DNA of 64,000 nt, taken from contig NZ_CP047026.1 in assembly GCF_009796785.1 (NCBI RefSeq), positions 682,001-746,000 of the forward strand, read 5' to 3'. Of the stretch, positions 1-7,380 are shown piece after piece. The DNA is from Polaribacter sp. L3A8. Lineage in GTDB: Bacteria > Bacteroidota > Bacteroidia > Flavobacteriales > Flavobacteriaceae. Positions within the stretch are counted from its first letter, which is position 1, and each line of letters opens with the position of its first letter. A program made the translations under genes and the position numbers. The notes below the pieces were generated by a model that was given only the letters and a program-made list of their open reading frames with translations, did not search any database and had not been told where the DNA came from.

Positions 1-441
1 AATGCTGCAATTTTAGCAAACCAAGGAATTACAGTTGCTATTAATTCTGACGATAGAGAAATGTCTAGAAGACTGAATCAAGAAGCTGCAAAAACCATTA
101 AATATGGCGGCATGTCTGAATTAGAAGCTTGGAAAATGGTAACTATTAATCCTGCAAAATTATTGCATTTAGACAATAGAACAGGTTCTCTTAAAATTGG
201 TAAAGATGGTGATGTAGTTTTATGGAGCCATAACCCGCTATCTATTTATGCCAAAGCAGAAAAAACAATTATTGATGGAACCATTTACTTTGATATCGAA
301 AAAGATTTAGAAAAACGAGAATCTATTAAAAGCGAGAAAAGTAAATTGTTAAAAATGATGCTTTCAGAAAAAATGAAAGGCGGTAAAACAGTGATGCCAA
401 CTAAAAAACGCAATCAGAATTTTCACTGTGATACAGAGTAA
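1..441 (+). CDS. Amidohydrolase, C-terminal part (cut by window start)
   Basis: The reading frame is open from the first base, so the gene begins outside the window; 146 codons are visible. The stretch NQGITVAINSDD near the start matches the last metal-binding region of amidohydrolases, where an Asp activates the water. The following part (LEAWKMVTINPAKLLHL, then GSLKIGKDGDVVLWS) is the usual closing segment of imidazolonepropionase- or dihydroorotase-like enzymes. The tail is lysine-rich. The stop lies 19 bases before the start of the next amidohydrolase-like gene, so the two are probably co-transcribed and may form a pair. The substrate cannot be told. The family call is firm and the exact function is unknown. 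Confidence 0.85.
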   Translation, partial: NAAILANQGITVAINSDDREMSRRLNQEAAKTIKYGGMSELEAWKMVTINPAKLLHLDNRTGSLKIGKDGDVVLWSHNPLSIYAKAEKTIIDGTIYFDIEKDLEKRESIKSEKSKLLKMMLSEKMKGGKTVMPTKKRNQNFHCDTE

Positions 442-460
442 AAACCTAAAAAAAGATAAA

Positions 461-1762
461 ATGAAAAAACAATATATATATAGTTTAGTAGGTTTCTTAT
501 TCTTTTTAGGAAACCTGACGGCACAACAAACGCCTGCTCCAAAACAAACCACAGCTTTTTCTATTGAAGGAGCAACAGCACATTTAGGAAACGGAAAAGT
601 GATAGAAAATTCACTAATTATGTTCGAAAACGGTAAAATTTCTTTTGTGGGTTCTGCAATGATGCGAATTGCAAGAATGGGCACCATTATCAATGCAAAC
701 GGAAAGCATATTTATCCAGGTTTTATTGCAGCCAATGCATCTTTAGGTTTGGTAGAAATTGATGCTGTAAGAGCAACTGATGACGAAGATGAAGTTGGAT
801 CTATGTTGCCACATATTAGAAGTTTAATTGCATACAACGCAGAAAGTAAAGTGATAGAATCCATGAGACCAAATGGTGTTTTTATGGGGCAAATTACTCC
901 ACGTGGCGGAACCATTTCTGGTACATCGTCAATTATGCAATTTGACGCTTGGAACTGGGAAGATGCTGCCTTAAAAAAAGAGGATGCTATTCATATTAAT
1001 TGGCCTTCTAGCTTATCACGCGGACGCTCATGGTTGGGTGAAAATCCTAATATAAAAGAGGATAAAAATTACATTAAGAAAATTGAAGAAATTACAACTT
1101 TCTTTACAAATGCTAAACACTATTTAGCAAGTAACACATCAACAGAAAACCTTCCTTTTAAAGCTACCAAAGGGTTATTTAATGGTTCTCAAAATATTTT
1201 TATCCATGTAAATGGAGAAAAAGAAATTACAGATGCTATAAAATTATTTAAACAATTAGGCATAAACAATATGGTATTAGTACATGCAAAAGGTGCTGAA
1301 AATGTTGCTGATTTACTTCTTAAAAATAAGATCCCTGTTATCATAGAAAGAGCACACCGAGTTCCGGATGGAGAAGATGATGATTATGATTTATCTTATA
1401 GAAATGCGAAAATTTTAATAGATAAGGGGATTACTGTTGGTTTAGGGATGGAAGGACAAATGGAACGCATGAATACCCGAAATTTACCTTTTTACGCCGG
1501 AACGTATGCAGCATACGGAATTGATAAAGAAGAAGCTTTAAAAATGATTACTTCTAATACGGCTAAAATTTTAGGAATTGATAACTTAGTTGGTACATTA
1601 GAGGTTGGTAAAGACGCTACGTTGTTTGTTTCTGAAGGTGATGCTTTAGACATGAGAGGAAATATTTTAACAGAAGCATTTATACAAGGAAGAAAAATTA
1701 GTCTAGAAACCCATCAAACCAAACTTTGGAAACGATATTCTAATAAATACAAAACGAAATAA
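461..1762 (+). CDS. Secreted amidohydrolase-like protein, probably non-catalytic
   Basis: This is a 433-residue protein. The ATG at 461 is chosen over the in-frame GTG at 428 because it gives a clean signal peptide (MKKQYIYSLVGFLFFLGNLTAQQ) and follows an A-rich leader. The fold is amidohydrolase: N-terminal beta sandwich (GNGKVIENSLIMFENGKI), barrel entry, and C-terminal segment ALKMITSNTAKILGIDNLVGTLEVGKDA. The barrel entry normally reads PGFIDxHxH, but here it is PGFIAANASLG, so the first metal-binding HxH is missing. The usual Asp near the end is also replaced (VGLGMEGQMERM). It is probably an inactive partner of the upstream enzyme or has a structural role. Its export suggests a periplasmic location. 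Confidence 0.8.
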   Translation: MKKQYIYSLVGFLFFLGNLTAQQTPAPKQTTAFSIEGATAHLGNGKVIENSLIMFENGKISFVGSAMMRIARMGTIINANGKHIYPGFIAANASLGLVEIDAVRATDDEDEVGSMLPHIRSLIAYNAESKVIESMRPNGVFMGQITPRGGTISGTSSIMQFDAWNWEDAALKKEDAIHINWPSSLSRGRSWLGENPNIKEDKNYIKKIEEITTFFTNAKHYLASNTSTENLPFKATKGLFNGSQNIFIHVNGEKEITDAIKLFKQLGINNMVLVHAKGAENVADLLLKNKIPVIIERAHRVPDGEDDDYDLSYRNAKILIDKGITVGLGMEGQMERMNTRNLPFYAGTYAAYGIDKEEALKMITSNTAKILGIDNLVGTLEVGKDATLFVSEGDALDMRGNILTEAFIQGRKISLETHQTKLWKRYSNKYKTK

Positions 1763-1820
1763 TTTCTGTAATTATAGTAAAAGTTAATAAATTAGACATT
1801 TTTCTAAAAACAATAAAAGT

Positions 1821-1860
1821 TTAAAAAACTCAGAATATTCTTAATTCTGAGTTTTTTAAA
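1821..1860. terminator. Bidirectional intrinsic terminator
   Basis: An inverted repeat AAAAAACTCAGAAT / ATTCTGAGTTTTTT with a short loop lies between the convergent amidohydrolase and RIC genes. It has a T-run on either strand, so it can serve both. Confidence 0.8.
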
Positions 1861-1886
1861 CTTATACATTATATGAAATAATACCT

Positions 1887-2609
1887 TTATTCCTTATTTT
1901 TTTGCTCTAAGAGAATGGCTTTAGGAAACAGAATATTATTTTCTAAATGTATGTGCTGATGTAAATCTTGCTCAAACTCATCTAATTTGGCATACAAGGC
2001 TTTAAAAGTATTACACGCTCCTTCTGGTGGAGCATAATTATTAGAAAGTTGGTTTATTTCTTTTAGAATGTCTCCCGCATTTTCATGCTCTTCCTCCATC
2101 ATTCTAATTGGATTGTTAACCATTCCAAAATGTTGTTTTGGAGTCTTAATACCCTCTTTTTCTGCCTTTACCAATTGCTTAATAAATGGAAATAAAACCG
2201 TTTCTTCTTTTATAAGATGAGAAGATAATTCATTAGCAACATCAATAAATAGTTTATTAATCTCAATCACTTCAGTATAATGATGCCCATGAACTTTTGC
2301 TACTTTTGCGGCATATTGTAAAATTAAAGGAATATTTTCTGTAACATACGTATGATGAGTGTTTACAATATGATCTACTAAAAAATCTAGTTTCCAGCTA
2401 TCATAATTATATGCATTAGATGTTGGGTTATTTATGCTTAAGAGTTCTTTTTCCATTTCTTCAAAAGAAACATTGTGTTTTTTACATGCTTTTTCTATTG
2501 ATATTCCTCCTCCGCAGCAAAAATCTATCCCATGTTTTTTAAATACATCTGCAGTTTTTATATTATACGTAACCACTTCTGCTACTGTATTGTCTTTTGT
2601 GATTTTCAT
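1887..2609 (-). CDS. ric: Iron-sulfur cluster repair di-iron protein (RIC/ScdA/YtfE family)
   Basis: This 240-residue cytoplasmic protein belongs to the family that repairs iron-sulfur clusters damaged by nitric oxide. Residues 1-60 are the DUF542 domain with the hallmark Cys pair in DFCCGGG (C31, C32). The rest is a hemerythrin-like four-helix bundle with the expected ligands in NTHHTY, HLIKEE, EEEHEN and HIHLEN. The start codon is one base from the stop of the SCO gene, so it is the last gene of the nirK operon. That fits a job in coping with the NO made by NirK. A second, altered copy lies at 9033-9779. Confidence 0.93.
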   Translation of the reverse strand: MKITKDNTVAEVVTYNIKTADVFKKHGIDFCCGGGISIEKACKKHNVSFEEMEKELLSINNPTSNAYNYDSWKLDFLVDHIVNTHHTYVTENIPLILQYAAKVAKVHGHHYTEVIEINKLFIDVANELSSHLIKEETVLFPFIKQLVKAEKEGIKTPKQHFGMVNNPIRMMEEEHENAGDILKEINQLSNNYAPPEGACNTFKALYAKLDEFEQDLHQHIHLENNILFPKAILLEQKNKE

Positions 2610-2610
2610 T

Positions 2611-3327
2611 TTAATGAGTATTAATTATTTCTATAATTTTTTTAATTGTTTCTTTATTATCAACACCTAAACCTTCTTGTTGATGCACTAATTCTCCTCC
2701 TGGATTAAAAACACTTATAATGTTAGAATGAGAAAAGTCTAAAGGTGAAATCTGTTTGTATTTTACCGCTAAAACATTGGCAAATTCTCTAACACCACTT
2801 TCTGTACCTTGTAACAAAGTCCATTGTTGTCTATCTAAAAAATTTTCTTTTGCAAAGGCTTTTAATTTTTTTGGAGTATCATTAACAGGATCTATACTGA
2901 CTAAAACAAATTCTACCTCATTTTTTAAATCTGTTGGAATTTTGTCTTCAATATTTCTCATATCTGCTGTTAACCTTGGACAAGCAGCTTTACAAGTTGT
3001 ATAAATCATAACCATTACTAAAGTTTTACCTTTTAGTTCTTTTAACTCAATCTCTTTACCATCTTGTCTATTCCATTTTGTAGTTAAGTTAAAAATAGAT
3101 TCTTCAGAAATAAAACTAGACAAAATTTTTGTTGCTACTTTAGATGTTGGCATTAATTTCATTTCACAAACAGGACAATTTCCTTTTTCTGAATAGACTT
3201 TGTCCCCTTCACATTTCATTGGGCATTGATACGTTACTTTATCAGTTTTTTTAGCTATTTTTTTATCACAAGAAACTAATAATGTAACTGTTACAACCAA
3301 TAGTAATACATATTTAAGTGTTTTCAT
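2611..3327 (-). CDS. SCO1/SenC family copper chaperone lipoprotein with N-terminal metal-binding domain
   Basis: This is a 238-residue lipoprotein; the signal peptide ends in the lipobox LLVSC (C20). Residues 33-63 form a small heavy-metal-binding module with two Cys pairs (CPMKC and CPVC). The SCO/thioredoxin domain follows, with the copper ligands CKAAC (C112, C116) and a downstream His (H200 in DFSHS). SCO proteins deliver copper to cytochrome oxidases and other copper enzymes. Its place between nirK and ric suggests copper loading of NirK, which is an inference. It is 4 bases from the FGE-like gene and 1 base from ric. Confidence 0.9.
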   Translation of the reverse strand: MKTLKYVLLLVVTVTLLVSCDKKIAKKTDKVTYQCPMKCEGDKVYSEKGNCPVCEMKLMPTSKVATKILSSFISEESIFNLTTKWNRQDGKEIELKELKGKTLVMVMIYTTCKAACPRLTADMRNIEDKIPTDLKNEVEFVLVSIDPVNDTPKKLKAFAKENFLDRQQWTLLQGTESGVREFANVLAVKYKQISPLDFSHSNIISVFNPGGELVHQQEGLGVDNKETIKKIIEIINTH

Positions 3328-3331
3328 TTTT

Positions 3332-4102
3332 CTATTTTTTAGTATCTTTTACACATCTAAAACCTAAGTTTTTTATGGTGTATTTCGCTTTTAAACTCCC
3401 TCTAATTGCGTAACGCATAAACGCTGCATAATTCATTAAATCTGTTGCATTTACAGCTGCACTGCCACAAAATAAATTATTATCTGTGTCTACATCTTTT
3501 CTAGACTCTCCAGAAACCAATACCGAATTAAAATCTATAGTCCACTCCCAAACTAAACCATGTAAATCGTACACATTCCAATAATTTTTAAATGTAGACC
3601 CTATGGTTTGATTAAACGTTTTTGGCTTTTCATACCAACTTAAAATAAACTGATTATAAGCCTCTTCTCTTCTTGCATCGGGTATGGTTTTATTTGCCAT
3701 TGCTACATATTCCCATTCATCTACTGTTGGCAACCTTTTTCCTTGATATTCGCAATAATCCTTTGCTGCAAACCAAGAAACTTGCGTAATAGGCGAATTT
3801 TCTTTTTGATTTTCACCTAAAATAGTATCCGATTTCCATTCGCGTAAATAGCTCTCATCAGCAAATAACTTAATGACTTTACTTCTTTGCCATTTTGGAT
3901 ATTTCTTTACAAAAGCTACATATTCTTTATTTGTAACAGGATACACATCCATTAAAAAATCATCTATCTTAACATTTAAAGAATCTCTACCATACAAAGG
4001 CAAATACTCTCCCCCATTAATTTGTACCATTTTAGATTGACAACTTGTATACGTTGCATTTAGGAGGAATAAACAAATTGTCAATCTTAAAATAGTTTTC
4101 AT
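3332..4102 (-). CDS. Formylglycine-generating-enzyme-like (SUMF1/EgtB/PvdO) lipoprotein
   Basis: This is a 256-residue protein with a signal peptide ending at a likely lipobox (ATYTSC, C21). The FGE-sulfatase domain fills the rest: GGEYLPLYG, DVYPVTNKEYVAFV, PITQVSWFAAKDYCEYQGKRLPTVDEWEYVA, DLHGLVWEWT and the closing GFRCVKD. Members of this fold oxidise cysteine, form carbon-sulfur bonds, or serve as scaffolds such as GldJ/GldK. No substrate is evident. It sits 19 bases after nirK and 4 bases before the SCO gene, so a role in NirK maturation or anchoring is possible but unproven. Confidence 0.82.
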   Translation of the reverse strand: MKTILRLTICLFLLNATYTSCQSKMVQINGGEYLPLYGRDSLNVKIDDFLMDVYPVTNKEYVAFVKKYPKWQRSKVIKLFADESYLREWKSDTILGENQKENSPITQVSWFAAKDYCEYQGKRLPTVDEWEYVAMANKTIPDARREEAYNQFILSWYEKPKTFNQTIGSTFKNYWNVYDLHGLVWEWTIDFNSVLVSGESRKDVDTDNNLFCGSAAVNATDLMNYAAFMRYAIRGSLKAKYTIKNLGFRCVKDTKK

Positions 4103-4121
4103 TGAATTTGAATTGAGATTA

Positions 4122-5576
4122 TTAATGACTGTTTTTTACTTCTTTTACAGTGTTTACAGAAACATTGGTTTTATTATTTCCCCAAGAATTATAAACGTAA
4201 GTAAGTACATCTGCAACTTCTTCTTCAGTAAGTGTTTGTCTTGTCATTACACTGTTGTATTTTTTTCCGTTTACAGTAATTTCTCCTGTTTTTCCGTGTA
4301 AAACAATACCCACCGCTCTTTTAACATCAGCATTTAAATAGTCTGATTTTGCTAAAGGAGGAAACGCATTCGGAATTCCTTGTCCTTCTGCTTGGTGACA
4401 AGCAAAACAAGTAGTCATATAAATTTGTTTACCATCAGCTATTTTTTTAGCTAAAGGTTTTTCTACGTTACTTACAGCCACTTTTTTCTTATCATTATTT
4501 GGCATTGTTTGAATTGTACCTCCTTCTGGATGGTAAATTCCTTCTTGCTTAACACCAGAATATAATTTTTTATTTTCTTCTCCGGTTACTTTTAACATTC
4601 CTAAAGCCCCTTTATTAAAAGCTCTAAAAATAGCATGGTCTACAATAATAAATGTACCAGGTACTTCTACTTTAAACTCTACAATAGCAGCCCCTCCAGA
4701 AGGAATTGAAGTTGTTTGCACGTTTTCATTAATCATAGATCCTCCTTCTATATGTACTTTATCAAAGATTTCTCCAATAACATGAAAAGATGATGTTAAG
4801 TTTGGTCCGCCATTCCCTACAAATAAACGAACTGTTTCACCTACATTTGCAGTAATAGCGTTGTCTCCTGTTAAAGCACCAACTTTACCATTAAAAACTA
4901 CATAATCTGCATCTTCTTTAATTGCTTTTGTCATATCAAAAGCTTGTAAACCTTTTTCATCAGTGGCACCTTTTGTATAAAAGTCTCCTTGCATAATGTA
5001 ATATTCTTTATCTACTTTAGGCAAGCCTCCTTCTGGTTCTATTAAAATTAAACCATACATTCCGTTTGCAATATGCATTCCTACAGGTGCAGTAGCACAG
5101 TGGTACACAAACAAACCAGGGTTTAATGCTTTAAAAGAAAACGTTTTTTTATGACCAGGCGCTACAAAAGAAGATGTTGCTCCACCTCCAGGACCAGTTA
5201 CCGCATGCATATCTATATTATGTGGTAATTTATTATCTGGGTGATTAGACAACGTAAATTCTATTTCGTCTCCTACTCTAGCTCTAATAAAACTTCCAGG
5301 TACAGAACCACCAAAAGTCCAATACACATATTGTACACCATCTGTCATGGTTCCTTCTTTTTCAAGAATTTCCATATCTATTAATAATTTCTTTGCGGTT
5401 CTATTGCCTACTGGCGCAGGTACAAAAGGCGGTGAAGTTAGTTCTGCATCTATAGTACCTTTAATATAAATGGAAGAATTATCTGCCATTGCTATTTCTT
5501 TTTTAGGTTCACTCTTACAACTTGATAGCAGTAAGCTAGATGCGACTAATAAATATACTGTTTTTAATAATTTCAT
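4122..5576 (-). CDS. nirK: Copper-containing nitrite reductase with fused C-terminal cytochrome c
   Basis: This 484-residue protein reduces nitrite to nitric oxide. The start at 5576 gives a lipoprotein signal (lipobox LLSSC, C20); an upstream in-frame Met at 5651 would bury it. Two cupredoxin domains carry a complete ligand set: type 1 copper H119, C160, H168, M173; type 2 copper H124, H159, H314; and catalytic D122 and H265. After residue 370 comes a cytochrome c domain with CFACH (C390, C393, H394) and a likely axial Met in YNSVMT. The fused haem domain probably brings electrons directly to the type 1 site. It is first in an operon with FGE-like, SCO and ric genes. The protein is probably tethered to a membrane facing the periplasm. 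Confidence 0.96.
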   Translation of the reverse strand: MKLLKTVYLLVASSLLLSSCKSEPKKEIAMADNSSIYIKGTIDAELTSPPFVPAPVGNRTAKKLLIDMEILEKEGTMTDGVQYVYWTFGGSVPGSFIRARVGDEIEFTLSNHPDNKLPHNIDMHAVTGPGGGATSSFVAPGHKKTFSFKALNPGLFVYHCATAPVGMHIANGMYGLILIEPEGGLPKVDKEYYIMQGDFYTKGATDEKGLQAFDMTKAIKEDADYVVFNGKVGALTGDNAITANVGETVRLFVGNGGPNLTSSFHVIGEIFDKVHIEGGSMINENVQTTSIPSGGAAIVEFKVEVPGTFIIVDHAIFRAFNKGALGMLKVTGEENKKLYSGVKQEGIYHPEGGTIQTMPNNDKKKVAVSNVEKPLAKKIADGKQIYMTTCFACHQAEGQGIPNAFPPLAKSDYLNADVKRAVGIVLHGKTGEITVNGKKYNSVMTRQTLTEEEVADVLTYVYNSWGNNKTNVSVNTVKEVKNSH

Positions 5577-5632
5577 TTTCTTTGATTTTAATGTTAGCTT
5601 AATAAAAGACTTTATACTCTTTTTATTTAAAA

Positions 5633-5676
5633 CAAAATTAAACCTCTTCATTATAAATAAAAATGATAATTATCAT
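5633..5676 (-). promoter_or_regulatory. Predicted nirK promoter with Crp/Fnr-type site
   Basis: On the minus strand TAATTTTG (5633-5640) matches the Bacteroidota -7 box TAnnTTTG. A perfect palindrome ATGATAATTATCAT (5663-5676) reads TGAT-N4-ATCA, the FNR/DNR half-site arrangement. Its centre is about 41 bp upstream of the predicted start, the classic class II activator position. No -33 box is obvious, as expected for an activated promoter. Confidence 0.6.
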
Positions 5677-5680
5677 ATAA

Positions 5681-5707
5681 AAAGATATAAATATCTTTAT
5701 ATTTTTG
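5681..5707 (+). promoter_or_regulatory. Predicted Rrf2 gene promoter with palindromic operator
   Basis: TATTTTTG (5700-5707) matches the -7 box TAnnTTTG. Just upstream is the perfect palindrome AAAGATATAAATATCTTT (5681-5698), which resembles known NsrR sites and would block the promoter when bound. The predicted start lies only about 7 bases before the ATG at 5718, so the leader is very short. Confidence 0.55.
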
Positions 5708-5717
5708 TAAAAAAATT

Positions 5718-6152
5718 ATGTTAACAAATTCAAGTAAATATGCTATTAGAGCAGTTCTTTATCTTGCAAATAATGCATCCGAAGAAAAGAAAATTGGTTC
5801 TAAACAAATTGCTGATGATTTAGATATGCCTGCCCCATTTTTAGCAAAAACATTACAAGAATTAACAAAAAAGGATATTATAAGCTCTGTAAAAGGACCC
5901 CATGGAGGATTTTACCTAACAAAGGGAAATGAAAAAAACTCCCTTTTTGATATTATAGACTGTGTGGATGATGCTGACAAACTGAATCAATGTTATTTAG
6001 GTCAATTAGAGTGTAGTGATGATAAACCCTGTGTAGTTCATCATTTATATGTACCTTTTAAAACTCAATTAATAGATAAACTTAAAAACAAAACAATTTT
6101 AGAAATGGCTAAAGAATTTGCTAAAAATAATAATATCATAAATACTTTATAG
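5718..6152 (+). CDS. Rrf2 family regulator (NsrR/IscR-like)
   Basis: This 144-residue protein has an N-terminal winged helix (KYAIRAVLYLA, then MPAPFLAKTLQELTKKDIISSVKGPHGGF) and three cysteines, C92, C99 and C105. Their spacing is close to that of IscR and NsrR, where they hold a [2Fe-2S] or [4Fe-4S] cluster that senses NO or cluster status. It is divergent from nirK, with a palindrome in its own promoter, and 7 bases ahead of the membrane protein. An NO-sensing repressor of the nir genes and of itself is the best reading. NsrR versus IscR cannot be settled here, but the setting favours NsrR. Confidence 0.88.
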   Translation: MLTNSSKYAIRAVLYLANNASEEKKIGSKQIADDLDMPAPFLAKTLQELTKKDIISSVKGPHGGFYLTKGNEKNSLFDIIDCVDDADKLNQCYLGQLECSDDKPCVVHHLYVPFKTQLIDKLKNKTILEMAKEFAKNNNIINTL

Positions 6153-6159
6153 TTGAACT

Positions 6160-7380
6160 ATGATAAAAGCTAAAACACAAAGTTTTGTAGCACTTTCTTA
6201 TTTTTTAATTGCGTCTTCCTTAGGGATTTTATTACGTCTTTTCCCTATAACAGATGTAAATGCAAATTACAGATTTATTGTTCACACACACTCTCATGTA
6301 GCTCTTTTAGGTTGGGTTTATATTGGTTTAACAACTTTAATTTTTCATTTATTTATAAAGGAGGAATCAAAAAAAAGGTACACCAAACTGTTTTTATGTA
6401 CACAAGTAACAATTATAGGGATGTTAGTCAGTTTTCCGATTACAGGATATGCTTTATTTTCTATTATTTTTTCTACCCTGTTTATCATTTGTTCTTATTG
6501 GTTTTATGCTTTCTTTAGAAAAAACAACAATTTTAAGAAGGATAGTTATGTCTTTCAATTTATAAATGCATCACTTATATTTATGATTATTTCTAGTGTT
6601 GGTCCTTGGTCTTTGGGCATTATTATGAACACTCTTGGCACAACCTCTCATTGGTATAAAAATGCTATTTATTTCTATTTACATTTTCAATACAACGGAT
6701 GGTTTCTTTTTTGCCTACTTGGGGTGTTTTTACACTTTTTAGAAAAAAATAATCGTGTTATTTCTAAGAAAAAAATTACTACTTTTTTTTGGTTGATGAT
6801 ATTCAGTTGTATCTTTACTTTAGGTTTATCTTTTTTATGGATACAACCACCTATAACAATCTATATTATAGCACTATTAGGTATAGTTACTCAATTAATT
6901 ACTTTAATACAATTTTATCAAATAATTAAAAATAAAAAAGCATTTTTAAAAAAAAATATATCCCCTTTTCCCTATAAATTAATCAGTTTTGTTTTTGTGT
7001 TATTATCTTTAAAAATAATAATGCAAACGATTACTGTAACTCCTTATTTTGCAACCCTATCTTATCAAATAAAAGATTTTGTAATTGGCTATTTACACTT
7101 GGTGTTTTTAGGAATTACAAGCCTAAGTATTTTATTTTTTTTACATCAAAATAAACTATTAAAAGTCTCTAAAATTTGGACTGTTATTTATCTGACAGGT
7201 TTTATACTTTCTGAAATATTGATATTTTATAAAGGCTTTTGTAATTGGCAACAAATATCAATTCTAAACAACTATTACATTATTTTAGTATTGATATCTG
7301 CATTATTACCAATAAGTATTTTAGGGATCTTTATTACTAATATAAAAGCTATTTATTCCACTCCAAAAGAACTTGTTTAG
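6160..7380 (+). CDS. Polytopic membrane protein resembling haem-copper oxidase subunit I
   Basis: This 406-residue protein has roughly 11-12 predicted membrane helices. The second helix contains HTHSHVALLGWVY (H42, H44, H46), similar to the helix II haem-ligand region of cytochrome oxidase and NorB. A second patch, FYLHFQYNGWFLF, holds another conserved-looking His. I do not see the adjacent HH pair and other ligands of a full active site, so it is not a normal oxidase or NO reductase. It follows the Rrf2 gene by 7 bases and shares the nirK neighbourhood, so a link to NO or respiratory haem is likely. Its 3' end overlaps the convergent decarboxylase gene by 32 bases. Confidence 0.65.
   Translation: MIKAKTQSFVALSYFLIASSLGILLRLFPITDVNANYRFIVHTHSHVALLGWVYIGLTTLIFHLFIKEESKKRYTKLFLCTQVTIIGMLVSFPITGYALFSIIFSTLFIICSYWFYAFFRKNNNFKKDSYVFQFINASLIFMIISSVGPWSLGIIMNTLGTTSHWYKNAIYFYLHFQYNGWFLFCLLGVFLHFLEKNNRVISKKKITTFFWLMIFSCIFTLGLSFLWIQPPITIYIIALLGIVTQLITLIQFYQIIKNKKAFLKKNISPFPYKLISFVFVLLSLKIIMQTITVTPYFATLSYQIKDFVIGYLHLVFLGITSLSILFFLHQNKLLKVSKIWTVIYLTGFILSEILIFYKGFCNWQQISILNNYYIILVLISALLPISILGIFITNIKAIYSTPKELV

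Noticed and set aside
364..693. Minus-strand open frame of 109 residues over the amidohydrolase start
   Set aside because: It is antisense to a well-supported gene and has no family features.
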